NCBI RefSeq assembly: GCF_030518155.1
Contig: NZ_JAULRU010000783.1
Span: forward strand, 1-64,000
Reading direction: 5' to 3'
DNA length: 64,000 bases
Source of the DNA: Gilvimarinus gilvus
GTDB taxonomy: Bacteria > Pseudomonadota > Gammaproteobacteria > Pseudomonadales > Cellvibrionaceae
The notes under the pieces are model-generated. The model saw only the letters and a list, made by a program, of their open reading frames with translations. It was not told the DNA's origin and searched no databases. A program made the translations under genes and the position numbers. Below, piece by piece: positions 8,402-17,925 of this stretch. Positions within the stretch are counted from its first letter, which is position 1. Every line of letters begins with the position of its first letter.

Positions 8402-9832
8402 TTAGCGAAACTCCGGAATGGGTAACTCGATAGTAATCTCCTCAGCAAGTGTTTCGCCCCGCAAAAATTGTTGCATGGTTGCCAATACTTTGGGCGAGCT
8501 CATGTAAAGATTGTGGCCGCCGTTTTCAATGGTGACAAAGCTCTTATTGCTAAAGTAATTGGCCACATCGCGCTGGCCTTCCAGTGGGGTTCGTCCGTCA
8601 AGGGTGCCGGCGAAAAATAACGTTGGCGTAGCGTTTTTGTTGAGGCTGCGGAAGTCGTCGCCCAAATCTTTTACGCCCAGTGCCGCGCTAATATCTGGAA
8701 AGGGCAAGTTACTGCTGCGCCAAAGTACGCTGCGTTCTGCTTCGCCTTGCACTTGCTGCCAGCGCTCTTGGCTTACGCCAGAGGCGGCATCCATGGCAAC
8801 ACTCATGGGGTTAAGGGTGAACATTTCCATGCGCATGCCTAAAAAGTGCGGCCCAATCAGAGAAAAGTCGCCCATTGCCAGCAGACCGTAAAACCCGGGC
8901 AAATTAGCAATGCTGCTGGGGTCGCGAAGCAGAGCGCCCGCTGTCATCAGCTGAATGTTGGCTTTGCTTACGGCCAGCTCAACGGTAGCACCGTCGCGCG
9001 TTGGTACCTTTATAGTGGCCGGTTCTGCGGCATATTTTTCGTGTATCCCCTGCATCATTGGCACCAGCTCAGGGTATTGGGCAGAGGCGGGGTGCGCTTT
9101 AAAGGCTGTCGCAACCCGCGCCAATACAGCGTCCACATTGGCTGGACTTTTTATGGTGTGATCGAGCCCTTCGCTGCTTGCCAGAATCATCTTACCCACG
9201 GATTGCGGGTAGGTTTTGTTCATAGCAAATGCCAGATGGGTGCCGTAAGAAATGCCCCATAAGTCGATCTGCTCCGCGCCCAGTGCAACGCGCAGGGCTT
9301 CAAGGTCATGGACGCTCTCCATGGTGTTGTAAGCGTTCAAATCAACGCCGGTTTGTGACCATTGCTTGCGACAATAGCGGGCGGCATCGCTCATCGCATT
9401 GATGTATCCCTCTAAGGTGATGGCTTGGGTTAAGGGAATCTTAGGGTCATAGCGGCAGTCCTCCAGACCATTGCGCGATAAGCCAGTGCCGCGCTGATCA
9501 AAAATAATCACATCGGCAAATTCGGTAAGCGCAACGAACATCGGGTGGCGCTGATGGCTGGCCGTCCAGGTGGCTGATCCGCCGGGGCCGCCCGCGAGAT
9601 AGACAATCGGATTGCCGGGGTTTTGAGCCTGGCTTTTTAGGCGCACAAAGCCCAGCTCAAGAGTGCCAGAATCCGCCTTGCCTCTTATTTGGGGTGTTTC
9701 TATATAGCCGAGCTCGGCAGGTACTTGTTCACCGTTGGGGCCTGTTAGGGTGTGGGGCTGCCAATTGGGCTCGGCGTTGGCGTGGGGAATCAGGTTGATC
9801 AATATAATAAAACAGACAAATCGTATAGACAT
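8402..9832 (-). CDS. Exported alpha/beta hydrolase, proline iminopeptidase/tripeptidyl type
   Basis: The 476-residue protein has a signal peptide (MSIRFVCFIILINLIPHANA) and the alpha/beta-hydrolase features: oxyanion region LAGGPGGSATW, FDQRGTGLS, nucleophile elbow WGISYGTH (Ser about 193), and a C-terminal lobe with AGTLDGRTP (Asp about 411) and GGHNLYM (His about 440). This layout is that of secreted proline iminopeptidase or TAP-like peptidases, which cleave N-terminal residues from peptides. Its periplasmic location suggests peptide scavenging. The exact specificity cannot be read. Confidence 0.8.
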   Translation of the reverse strand: MSIRFVCFIILINLIPHANAEPNWQPHTLTGPNGEQVPAELGYIETPQIRGKADSGTLELGFVRLKSQAQNPGNPIVYLAGGPGGSATWTASHQRHPMFVALTEFADVIIFDQRGTGLSRNGLEDCRYDPKIPLTQAITLEGYINAMSDAARYCRKQWSQTGVDLNAYNTMESVHDLEALRVALGAEQIDLWGISYGTHLAFAMNKTYPQSVGKMILASSEGLDHTIKSPANVDAVLARVATAFKAHPASAQYPELVPMMQGIHEKYAAEPATIKVPTRDGATVELAVSKANIQLMTAGALLRDPSSIANLPGFYGLLAMGDFSLIGPHFLGMRMEMFTLNPMSVAMDAASGVSQERWQQVQGEAERSVLWRSSNLPFPDISAALGVKDLGDDFRSLNKNATPTLFFAGTLDGRTPLEGQRDVANYFSNKSFVTIENGGHNLYMSSPKVLATMQQFLRGETLAEEITIELPIPEFR

Positions 9833-9983
9833 AGTGCGGTGCTCCTCATTAAGTGTTTGGCTACCTTAACGATTGCATCAATATTGCAGTGCGGGTTTTG
9901 CACGAATTGCACCTAGAGCGCTTGAATGGCATAGCCCTCGGCAAAATAAGCCGATACTATGAAAAAAAGAAGGAGCGGATATT

Positions 9984-11639
9984 GTGTATCGGTTTTGCAG
10001 CATCTTAATAGTGGCTTTAATTGTGTGGGTCGGGGGTGCAAGCGCACAAGCTGTCGATACCGTTTTTGTCAATTCCACTCATCCGCAGCTGTGCGCAACT
10101 CTCGATCAAAGCGCGCAGTGGCAAGAGCACCCTATATACACAATTGAAGAAAATACCTACAGCTGCTTGCGGGCAAACATCGCTTTGTCCCACTCGCAAA
10201 AAGGCGCTTGGTTGCATATGTCGGCCCTTGCCAGCAGTCGCATTTACTGGGATGGCATTCTGCTGTCAGAAAACGGCCGGCCGGCGCAGCTTGCTGAGAA
10301 TGAAATTCCGGGCTTAGTCGAATTTCGGACTTACCTTACCTCTGAGCAATTGCGCGTCGGTAGTCACGAGCTTCGTATTGAACTGTCAACTCACCATGTG
10401 GGCGCCGATCTTCACACAATTTTCTACTACTTAGGGCTTGAGCCTATAGAGAATGCAACAGTCAATGAACATCTGGTTGCCGTTGCCACCATGGCGGCAC
10501 TGTTGGTGTTTGGTGTGCTTTTTTTGCTTTTGTATTTTCTGTATCAGCCGAACATTCAGTATCTGGTGTTTTCCGTTCTTAGCTTCTCCAGCAGCTTACT
10601 GCTGCTGGTTGAAAATTGGCGGGAGCTCTTCAATTATACCTATAATTACCACACCGATCGGTTGTGGTGGGTGCTGGGGCTTACTCTATGCGTTAACAGC
10701 AGTCTGACCACATTTTGTTGGTTGAACAGTCGGTTTACGTCAAATATTAAGCCACTTATTGTGGTCCATGTACTGTTTGCTATTGTTGCATTATTGCCGT
10801 TAAGTTTTGATGCCATAAGTGTGTTCATTTTTTTGGTAGGCTTGCAGTTTTGCATTCTTGTTTCCATCACCTCACTGCGTATCAATGCTCCCGTGGGTTA
10901 TGCCTATCTCGGTGTTCCTTTACTGGCACTGGGCTTATTGTTAATGGATATGTATCAATTCCTGGATGTGATGTTTTCTAATGTGGCGTTGCTCATCGCC
11001 TTGGTGATGACGGCGCTACTTATTCGGGATATGAAGTCAGAGCGGCGTCGCGCCATCAATGCTTTACAGTTGGAGCTTGAGCTTCTAAAGCGCAGCCTAC
11101 AGCCGCACTTTCTGATGAACAGCCTCACGCTATTAATGGAGTGGGTAGAAACTCAACCCAAGTTGGCGGTGGATTTTATAGAAGAGTTGGCGCAAGAGTT
11201 CCGGTTGCTGATGAAGTTTTCTCAGCAGTCGCTAATATTATTGGACGACGAGCTGTCGCTGTGTAAACACCACTTGCGAATTATGAGCCTGCGCTATGAG
11301 CGAGACTTCCGCTTGTCTGTAAAAGGCGATACGAACTCTATAGATATACCGCCTGCCATCCTGCATATCCAAATAGAAAACAGCTTCTCACATGGTGAGC
11401 TGCTAGGGCACACAGATTTTACGCTTGAGGTGACCCAAGCTGATAATGGCCAAATACGACTAAATCTGCTTTGCCCCATGGCACAACAGTCGCAAGAGCC
11501 AGCTGTCGGTTTTGGGGTGGGCGAGCGGTACATAAAAGCGCGGCTGGCGGCCGAATTTGGCAACAAGTATGATTTTATCAGCGAGAAGAGTAGCAATAAT
11601 TCCTGGCGCACGGAGTTCAAAATCCCTTGCACATCCTAA
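9984..11639 (+). CDS. LytS-type sensor histidine kinase with 7TMR-DISM-like sensor
   Basis: The 551-residue protein starts with GTG after AAGGAG. Its order is: signal peptide or first membrane segment, a periplasmic beta domain (about 25-150), seven hydrophobic segments (about 165-340), a short helical linker, and a His_kinase domain with SLQPHFLMNSL (His about 374) and the ATP-binding box HIQIENSFSHG. This is the LytS/YehU class, which signals to LytTR regulators. The 3' end overlaps the start of the next gene, a LytTR regulator. The signal sensed is unknown. The periplasmic domain resembles carbohydrate-binding 7TMR-DISM extracellular modules. Confidence 0.85.
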   Translation: MYRFCSILIVALIVWVGGASAQAVDTVFVNSTHPQLCATLDQSAQWQEHPIYTIEENTYSCLRANIALSHSQKGAWLHMSALASSRIYWDGILLSENGRPAQLAENEIPGLVEFRTYLTSEQLRVGSHELRIELSTHHVGADLHTIFYYLGLEPIENATVNEHLVAVATMAALLVFGVLFLLLYFLYQPNIQYLVFSVLSFSSSLLLLVENWRELFNYTYNYHTDRLWWVLGLTLCVNSSLTTFCWLNSRFTSNIKPLIVVHVLFAIVALLPLSFDAISVFIFLVGLQFCILVSITSLRINAPVGYAYLGVPLLALGLLLMDMYQFLDVMFSNVALLIALVMTALLIRDMKSERRRAINALQLELELLKRSLQPHFLMNSLTLLMEWVETQPKLAVDFIEELAQEFRLLMKFSQQSLILLDDELSLCKHHLRIMSLRYERDFRLSVKGDTNSIDIPPAILHIQIENSFSHGELLGHTDFTLEVTQADNGQIRLNLLCPMAQQSQEPAVGFGVGERYIKARLAAEFGNKYDFISEKSSNNSWRTEFKIPCTS

Positions 11640-12322
11640 TTGTTGAAGACGAGCCTGTGGTTGCCAAGCGATTGCTGCGGCTGATCGAGAAAATTCTGGG
11701 GTCGCGTATTCAAAGAATACACCATATTGCCAGAATTGATGAGGCCGAAGACTATTTGTCTGAGCAAGCCGTTGATTTACTGTTTCTTGACTTAAACTTA
11801 TTCGGGCGCGATGGTTTCGAGTTGCTTTGCCAGAAAATTGCCGGTTCGTTTCATACTATTATCGTCTCTGCCTACGCTGAGAAAGCCGCGCAAGCCTTTG
11901 AGTACGAAGTGCTGGATTTTATTGTTAAACCATTTAACCAGAAGCGCCTGGAAAAAGCGTTGGGGCGGCTAAATCGCGTTCAAGGCCGGGAGGCGCCTGG
12001 CCTGAAATACCTGAGTCTGCGTTTGGGCAGTGTGCGCTCCTTGGTCGATATTGAAAGTATCGAATACATTCGCGCAGACGGGCATTACAGTGAACTGCAT
12101 TACGACGGTAAAACATCACTGCACGATAAATCCATTGAAGCACTGCAAAGTCTATTGCCGGGTAACTTTGTGCGCATTCACAGGTCATATATTGCCAATA
12201 TTAACTGCGTAAACGCATTAAAAAAGCTCGGTGGGGGTGTAAATCAACTTGAACTCAAGTCGGGTGAATGTGTGCCAGTGAGCAGAAGTCGGGTTAAAGA
12301 TATAGAGTTGATTTTTAGGTGA
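11627..12322 (+). CDS. LytTR-type response regulator
   Basis: The 231-residue protein has an N-terminal receiver domain (IVEDEP acidic pocket; phospho-acceptor Asp about 55 in LLFLDLNLFG; Lys in DFIVKPFN) and a C-terminal LytTR DNA-binding domain (IEYIRADGHYSELH ... FVRIHRSYIANI). It starts with TTG at 11627, inside the kinase gene, so the two are translationally coupled. LytTR regulators bind imperfect direct repeats. I could not assign a target within the window. Confidence 0.88.
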   Translation: MHILIVEDEPVVAKRLLRLIEKILGSRIQRIHHIARIDEAEDYLSEQAVDLLFLDLNLFGRDGFELLCQKIAGSFHTIIVSAYAEKAAQAFEYEVLDFIVKPFNQKRLEKALGRLNRVQGREAPGLKYLSLRLGSVRSLVDIESIEYIRADGHYSELHYDGKTSLHDKSIEALQSLLPGNFVRIHRSYIANINCVNALKKLGGGVNQLELKSGECVPVSRSRVKDIELIFR

Positions 12323-12577
12323 GGGTATCAAATAATTCTACTGCTTATAGCGTGCAGCCGTTTAGATTTTGTATGGAAAGCGGGGAACCTCTACCCACCT
12401 GGCCTGATGTTTAGGACAATTGAGTATACTTCGTGTTTAACGAAAACCGGTGAGTCTAATTAAGCGTTTGCTGCGGTGCGGTCAGTATTACCCGCACCCG
12501 CTATGCACTGGCGTGTGGTTTGATGGCGGACGGCGCAGGCTTGTTTGCCCAATGCTAATCGCCTATTGTTTTTTCGG

Positions 12578-13378
12578 CTAGGGCTCAAAAAAGTAAATAA
12601 CAATATCCACGGCAATAAGTACAATAATAACAATCTCCAAAAATGCAGAGTGTTTGTGGTTGTGTTCTGTGGCAAGCATTTCCAGTAGGTTCTGAATGGT
12701 CTCAAGCTTTTTATTAAGAATGCTCACCCTTGGCGCAAGATCGAGATACTTTGCCAGGCGTTGATAGTACTCTTCCAGCTCTGGATAATCCCAAAAAAAC
12801 TCTGGCGTATCCAGCAAATTATAATGCAAGGCAATATCGCTGCTGGTGTCAAAAAGAACACCGCGTAGCTTGGCCAATTGTTTTCGGTTGAGCGGGAGCT
12901 TTCCTGTGGCTGCCAGCTCTTTCGAGATGTAGGCATTGTTGTGAATAACATCTTGGGCTTTGTCTTCAAAGGCACCCAGCTTGGCCGATTGAGCAAAGGC
13001 ATGACTGAGCGCCAGGCGAATCATTTGATTGTCTTCGGGCAGCTCCAGCATGTCGTGATGAATATTAAAGACCTGTTCTGCACTGAAGGAGAAACTGTAC
13101 TGCTCAATCAATGGCCGCTGGTATTTGTCGATTAACATCGGTTGCAGATCAACGCACAGTTGTTGACGTTCTTCCTCGGACAGGTTCCAACCGATCAGTA
13201 CTCCGTAATCAAACAGCCAGGCCTCACCGCTGTTCATGCGCATACAGTAGGCATCACGGTAACGCGTGGCGCCACGCTGGTCGACTAAATACTCGTTGAG
13301 GCTGTCGGCATTTATGGCCTGAGCAATGTTGGCAATGGTAATGCGCTTTATGGCACAAGCTGTATTGATAGTATTCAT
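12578..13378 (-). CDS. Rmd1/YagE family protein (DUF155) with C-terminal membrane anchor
   Basis: The 266-residue protein matches the Rmd1/RMND1 family: EAWLFDYGVLIGWNLSEEE near residue 55, QYSFSF, the LSHAFAQSAKL helix, and the LLDTPEFFWDYPELEEYY motif, followed by a coiled coil and one C-terminal membrane segment (LEIVIIVLIAVDIVIYFF). Eukaryotic relatives act in mitochondrial translation or microtubule dynamics, while the bacterial role is unknown. It is the third gene of an operon behind an ATP-grasp ligase and a GNAT-C39 fusion, with a 21-base gap. Confidence 0.8.
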   Translation of the reverse strand: MNTINTACAIKRITIANIAQAINADSLNEYLVDQRGATRYRDAYCMRMNSGEAWLFDYGVLIGWNLSEEERQQLCVDLQPMLIDKYQRPLIEQYSFSFSAEQVFNIHHDMLELPEDNQMIRLALSHAFAQSAKLGAFEDKAQDVIHNNAYISKELAATGKLPLNRKQLAKLRGVLFDTSSDIALHYNLLDTPEFFWDYPELEEYYQRLAKYLDLAPRVSILNKKLETIQNLLEMLATEHNHKHSAFLEIVIIVLIAVDIVIYFFEP

Positions 13379-13399
13379 GGTTTATCGTGCTCCAGTCAT

Positions 13400-14596
13400 T
13401 TAAGTGCAACACTCAGTAAAAGGTAGTTCTGCGGGGCAGTGCAGCGAAAGCGTAATGGCGGTACGCAACCGGTTGCCGCCAAAGCTGGACATTTTATCGA
13501 AGTCAGTGCGGGCAATTGGAATATGTTGACAGTCGATCGGACGCTGATATTTCTCGTCAACATCTGGGTCGTGTACATAAAAACACTGCTCGTCCGAGCC
13601 GGTAATGAGTACCCAGTGGGGGGCTTTTTTGCCGTCCAAACGATAAGTGCTGATTAACATAACGACGGCAACCTCACGAGCCAACCATTCGTCGATCAGG
13701 GCTTGAGTGACTTCGGTATAGTGAACCTCAACACCCTGCTGTTCGCACTGGTTTAGAAATTCATTGTGTACCAGGCGCATCACCTGCTTTTTGGTGTCAC
13801 TACGAACACCGTCGATAAATAATGGTTGATCGGTATTGACGAACACATGGCTACAAAAGCCTCGGCGGTTAGCGGCCAAGCCCAAACCGAATGGGTGTGT
13901 TCCTCCTAACCCTGAGGTCATAAATACAGTGGTGGATTCCCGCCACAGCGCGAGCTCCAGTGTTTGTGTGCACTGGAGGGCTTGATTCAGACTTGCCATG
14001 GCCATCATCAAGGCGGCAGGGCCACAGGTAAATTCTGTGGTTTGCGGGTACCATACGGCCGATAAACAGCGGCTGGCGTCGCTGCCCTGACGTATGGTTT
14101 TTTGCATTCGGTCGGCGTCGGAGTGATCTTGGTAATAATTAATGTACTCACCAAAGCGTCGATAACCACAAGCCTCGTATAGCGCAATGGCAGTGCGATT
14201 ACTCTTGGCGACTTCCAGCCGCATATACAAACGGCCCTGATGTGCGGCGGTTTGCTCCAGACGAGAGATCAATTTCTTACCTATAGATTGCCCGCGCGCC
14301 TCGGCGGCAACGGCGAGAGAATAGAGCCGGGCCAGACGGGTGCCTCGATTGAGTAAGCACAAGCCATAGCCGAGCAGTTGGGGCGATCCGTGATCGTCAT
14401 TGCACTCAGCCAACAGCAACACACTGTGTTCAGATTGCACATGGTGTTTAAAGCTGCGCTTACTGAGGCGGTCGCTGGCAAAGCATCTTTGCTCCAATTC
14501 ACACAGAGTATTAATGTCGTCGACACGGGCCTGCCGGATGTTGACGTTGTTTGGCGTGGGTTTAGCAGGTTCGCGAGAAAAATCGGAGCGGCTCAC
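13400..14596 (-). CDS. GNAT acetyltransferase fused to a C39-like cysteine peptidase
   Basis: The 398-residue protein has two domains. The N-terminal domain (about 18-165) is a GNAT fold with the acetyl-CoA loop AEARGQSIGKKLI and KSNRTAIALYEACGYR. The C-terminal domain (about 178-390) is a C39-like peptidase: TTEFTCGPAALMMA (Cys about 190), APHWVLITG (His about 327) and HDPDVDE (Asp about 343). It begins 2 bases after the ATP-grasp gene, so the two products likely act on the same substrate. The architecture suggests a peptide or amino-acid conjugate that is ligated, acetylated and trimmed. The substrate is unknown. Confidence 0.85.
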   Translation of the reverse strand: MSRSDFSREPAKPTPNNVNIRQARVDDINTLCELEQRCFASDRLSKRSFKHHVQSEHSVLLLAECNDDHGSPQLLGYGLCLLNRGTRLARLYSLAVAAEARGQSIGKKLISRLEQTAAHQGRLYMRLEVAKSNRTAIALYEACGYRRFGEYINYYQDHSDADRMQKTIRQGSDASRCLSAVWYPQTTEFTCGPAALMMAMASLNQALQCTQTLELALWRESTTVFMTSGLGGTHPFGLGLAANRRGFCSHVFVNTDQPLFIDGVRSDTKKQVMRLVHNEFLNQCEQQGVEVHYTEVTQALIDEWLAREVAVVMLISTYRLDGKKAPHWVLITGSDEQCFYVHDPDVDEKYQRPIDCQHIPIARTDFDKMSSFGGNRLRTAITLSLHCPAELPFTECCT

Positions 14597-14598
14597 CG

Positions 14599-16044
14599 CT
14601 AGCGGCCTCGCGCTTCTAACCGGCGCAGAAATTCCGCCATTACCTGCATGTACAGCTCTTCGCCTAAATATTTATCTTCTACGCCATGTTCGATACTGGG
14701 GTTGTCATTGACCTCTAACACAAATGCCTTGCCGCCGACTTCCTTGATGTCAATACCGTACAGTCCATCGCCCACTACCTCGGCGGCTTTCATGGCGGCT
14801 TTCAGTACGTGAGTGGGTACCTCAAAAGTCGGTAACGCATCAAAACCGCCGCTAAAGTTACGTTGGGAGCCGTGGTTGTATATTTGCCAATGATTTTTGG
14901 CCATATAGTAGCGGCACGCATAAAGTGCGCGGCCATTCAGAACACCAATGCGCCAGTCGTAGTCGGTAAACAAGTACTCTTGCGCAATCATCAGCGCAGA
15001 TTCATTCAACAAATCTTGGCCAACCTTCAATAGTTGGTCGCGATCTTTGACTTTGAACACGCCTTTAGAGAATGAACCCTCCGGCATTTTCAGAATCATT
15101 GGGTAGCTAAGGGATTGCTCCAGGCAATCCACACTCTCGCCCCCTATGTCTGAGACGATGACGGTATGCAAACTTGGCACTTTCTTATAGCTAAAGGCAT
15201 CGTGTAGAAAGACTTTGTTGCAGCAACGCAAAATTGAATCCGGGTCATCCATTACCACTAGCCCTAAGCGTTCTGCCTCGCGAGCAAAACGATAAGTGTG
15301 GTGATCGATGGCCGTGGTTTCTCGGATAAACAGTGCGTCGTACTGACTCAGCGAACTGTAGTCAGCTTCGGTAATCAGCTTAGTGCGAATGCCGTGTTTT
15401 TCCCCAGCCTTAATAAAGCGGGCAATAGCACCCTTGTTACTGGGCGGCACTTGTTCGTTGGCATTGGTTAGGAGCGCCAGTTCCCAGCGGTATTTTTTTT
15501 CGTCGGCCTTGGAGCGCCAGCTTTTCTGTGAATAGTTTTCCAGTGTTTGTAGGCACAGTTCGCGCGCGTCAACGCTCAGCGTATTCAGAGCCGCACGCTT
15601 GACGGCAACGTGAATGCCCATCTCACTCTCTTTCAGAGTGAGGGACAATACCGGCGCTGCAAAGCGCTGATAAATCCAGTGGGCGAGTTTTTGCAGGCGT
15701 GCGTCGGCGACGTCGCCCATGCACACCAGAATAGATTCGGGTAGCTCACAGATACGGGTGCCCTTGGCAAACAAACCTGAGCTTACCAAAACCTGTACTG
15801 CATCGCCGCGCAACTCATTGATGGTTTTTACGCTGGGTACGACCTGGTGATTGCGGGCCTCGGCTAATAAGGAGCAGTAGTAGCCCTGGCTCAAGTAGCG
15901 GAAGGTATCGCATAAGTTAATCACCCTTGTGCGCGGTTCGTTGCGCTTGGGATAGTCATGCAAATAGCTGTCAAAGCCTATAGCTTGAATGGCTGTGCCG
16001 GCAAAAATGCTTGGATCTTCAACCACAAATAAAGTGTGAATCAT
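14599..16044 (-). CDS. RimK-like ATP-grasp ligase with RLAN N-terminal domain
   Basis: In this 481-residue protein, the N-terminal part (about 1-160; INLCDTFRYLSQGYYCSLLAE) is the RLAN domain found only with RimK-like ligases. The C-terminal part is an ATP-grasp domain: FIRETTAIDHHTYRF, PMILKMPEGSFSKGVF with the ATP-binding lysine, and the metal-binding GIDIKEV ... FVLEVNDNPS. RimK relatives add amino acids to proteins or small molecules through an acyl-phosphate. The start has a good AGGAGA site. It leads the three-gene operon. The substrate is not predictable, and it is not RimK itself because no rpsF link is seen. Confidence 0.85.
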   Translation of the reverse strand: MIHTLFVVEDPSIFAGTAIQAIGFDSYLHDYPKRNEPRTRVINLCDTFRYLSQGYYCSLLAEARNHQVVPSVKTINELRGDAVQVLVSSGLFAKGTRICELPESILVCMGDVADARLQKLAHWIYQRFAAPVLSLTLKESEMGIHVAVKRAALNTLSVDARELCLQTLENYSQKSWRSKADEKKYRWELALLTNANEQVPPSNKGAIARFIKAGEKHGIRTKLITEADYSSLSQYDALFIRETTAIDHHTYRFAREAERLGLVVMDDPDSILRCCNKVFLHDAFSYKKVPSLHTVIVSDIGGESVDCLEQSLSYPMILKMPEGSFSKGVFKVKDRDQLLKVGQDLLNESALMIAQEYLFTDYDWRIGVLNGRALYACRYYMAKNHWQIYNHGSQRNFSGGFDALPTFEVPTHVLKAAMKAAEVVGDGLYGIDIKEVGGKAFVLEVNDNPSIEHGVEDKYLGEELYMQVMAEFLRRLEARGR

Positions 16045-16251
16045 GGGTCAGTTCTCCTGCCTTAATACATGTAAGACTGGTTGGGCGGGGGCGGTGCTTG
16101 GGCGCATCGAAGTTTTGGGAACTGACGGTTTGGGCTCCCCCATATTTAGCTGGCTTATACGCGCTATTTTCCATCTCAGCAAGAGATATTTATGCGCTGG
16201 GCCAAATAATATTGACGGTGTGGCAGGGCCCTTGCCTTGCTGCGAGGAATA

Positions 16252-17154
16252 TTATTTAAGAGTCGAAAAACGTGCCTGTAAAAACTCGGCTAGAGTCGTT
16301 AGCCGTCGCGTATGCAAGCGGCTCGGGTGGACGAGAAAAAGCGGCGAGGCCTGACCCGTAAAGTCGCCCAGAATGGGTCGAAGTAACCCCGATTGGATAT
16401 CATTGCGGACATCCAGTTCTGACTTATACACAATTCCCAAACCATCAATGGCCCACTGCCTCGCCAGACTACTGTCGTCGAAAACTGCAAAAGGTTGAAT
16501 ACTAACGCCATGCTCCTGGCCATTTTGGGAGAAGCTCCAGTGACAGTCTGGCTGGTTGCTCACTTTGTAGGTCAGACAGCGGTGCTGGGTTAATTCGTCC
16601 GGCGTCTTAGGGCTGCCAAATTGCTCGATATACGCGGGCGAGGCGCAGGCGACTCGGCGTGCCGGAAACAGCTCGCGGGCAATCAGCCCGGAGTCTTGCG
16701 GTGTGGTGTAGCGAATGGCTAAGTCAACAGGCGCTTGATACAGGTTGGTGACAGTATCGGTGACGGTCAGGTCGAAACGGATGTTGGGGTGAGTTTGCAC
16801 AAATTCCTGCAGCCACTGGCTAAGCAAAGTGCGAGCGAGGTCGGCCGGAGCGCTGATGCGTATATTGCCGCCCAACGTGTTTTGGCAAAGTTGTAAATTA
16901 TCCAAACCGGTTTGCAGTTGAAGCGTTGCCTGCAGGCAGTGTTGATAAAAGTCTTCGCCCGCCTCCGTGAGCCTGACGGTGCGGGTGGTGCGCTCAAGCA
17001 GGCGCGCACCTAACTCAGTTTCGAGTTTTTTGATGGCGTTGGTGACCGCCGGGGCGCTCATGGCCAGCTCATCCGCCGCCCGGCTAAAACTTCCCCTTTG
17101 GGCGACTACAATAAACTGACGTAACTGGCTAAGGCTGATCTGATTGATATGCAT
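16252..17154 (-). CDS. LysR-family transcriptional regulator
   Basis: The 300-residue protein has an N-terminal winged helix (LSQLRQFIVVAQRGSFSRAADELAMSAPAVTNAIKKLE) and a periplasmic-binding-protein-like effector domain. It belongs to the group with PADLARTLLSQWLQEF and SPAYIEQFGSP, typical of AaeR/DsdC-like regulators of small redox or aromatic genes. It is divergent from the VOC-protein gene, and the shared intergenic region carries a 13-bp inverted repeat, so it probably controls that gene and itself. The inducer is unknown. Confidence 0.9.
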   Translation of the reverse strand: MHINQISLSQLRQFIVVAQRGSFSRAADELAMSAPAVTNAIKKLETELGARLLERTTRTVRLTEAGEDFYQHCLQATLQLQTGLDNLQLCQNTLGGNIRISAPADLARTLLSQWLQEFVQTHPNIRFDLTVTDTVTNLYQAPVDLAIRYTTPQDSGLIARELFPARRVACASPAYIEQFGSPKTPDELTQHRCLTYKVSNQPDCHWSFSQNGQEHGVSIQPFAVFDDSSLARQWAIDGLGIVYKSELDVRNDIQSGLLRPILGDFTGQASPLFLVHPSRLHTRRLTTLAEFLQARFSTLK

Positions 17155-17163
17155 ATTGTTTCG

Positions 17164-17220
17164 TTGATTATTAATTGGGTGGTTAATAGTGAAGTTATTC
17201 CTATGCTAATTATTAATCAA
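17164..17220. promoter_or_regulatory. Candidate LysR operator in the divergent intergenic region
   Basis: TTGATTATTAATT (17164-17176) and its exact reverse complement (17208-17220) flank a 31-base AT-rich centre between the LysR gene and the VOC gene. Inverted arms about four helical turns apart suit a LysR tetramer. Each arm holds ATTAAT, close to the T-N11-A half-site style of LysR boxes. Confidence 0.6.
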
Positions 17221-17275
17221 GGGTTGGGTGGTAATCTGGTTTTTTCAACTAAAAGCAATAGGAAGGAGACAGATT

Positions 17276-17872
17276 ATGCTGCGACGGTTATTGATCGCCT
17301 TGGGCATATTGCCCATGGCAGCAGTGCAAGGTGCAACGACTATGACCACCCAGATGTTAGAGCAGCCCACGGGCCATACCTACGAGCGTTTTGCCGGTGC
17401 GCAACCCCGGCCATTTAAACAGCGCTTGCATCTTTTTTTATTGGGTGTGGCCGATGTGGAACGATCCCAGCGCTTTTTTGAAGCGCTTGGGTGGACGGTA
17501 TCTCCGGTTTCGAGTGACGGCTTTGTGATGGTTGATCTCGGCGGTTATGCACTGGCGCTATTGTCGGGCGAAGCCTTTGCCGAGGAGGTCTTTGGCGAGG
17601 ATATTTATGCCGGCGAGCGCGGGCCGGGTGCGGCGACCTATCGAGGTGTGGCGTTTGCTTATTTAGCTGAGAGTGCAGAACAGGTACCGGAAATGTTGGC
17701 TCGGGCCCTGGCCGCCGGTGGCACCTTAGTGAAGCCGGTGACGCGAACCCCGTGGGGGATCAATGCGTTTTTCAAAGACCCGGATGGCAACTTATTTGAA
17801 ATTGATTACGAGCAAAAATGGGTGTTGAACTCGGCAGGACAGTTGGTCGTCGACCGCGTAAACCAGGAATAA
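17276..17872 (+). CDS. VOC-superfamily (glyoxalase/dioxygenase) protein with a signal-like N-terminus
   Basis: The 198-residue protein has a VOC fold: LHLFLLGVADVERSQRFFEALGW at the start, GGYALALL, and FKDPDGNLFEIDY with a late metal-ligand Glu. I chose the ATG at 17276, which follows GGAAGGAG. It gives a signal-like N-terminus (MLRRLLIALGILPMAAVQG), unusual for VOC proteins, which are normally cytosolic. An internal ATG at 17341 (MTTQML) after AAGGTG would give a normal cytosolic protein. It is divergent from the LysR regulator. The substrate is unknown. Confidence 0.75.
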   Translation: MLRRLLIALGILPMAAVQGATTMTTQMLEQPTGHTYERFAGAQPRPFKQRLHLFLLGVADVERSQRFFEALGWTVSPVSSDGFVMVDLGGYALALLSGEAFAEEVFGEDIYAGERGPGAATYRGVAFAYLAESAEQVPEMLARALAAGGTLVKPVTRTPWGINAFFKDPDGNLFEIDYEQKWVLNSAGQLVVDRVNQE

Positions 17873-17925
17873 AACAAAAATATGAGAAATGTCGTTTCTT
17901 TAGCTACTAACGTTAATTATTGGCA

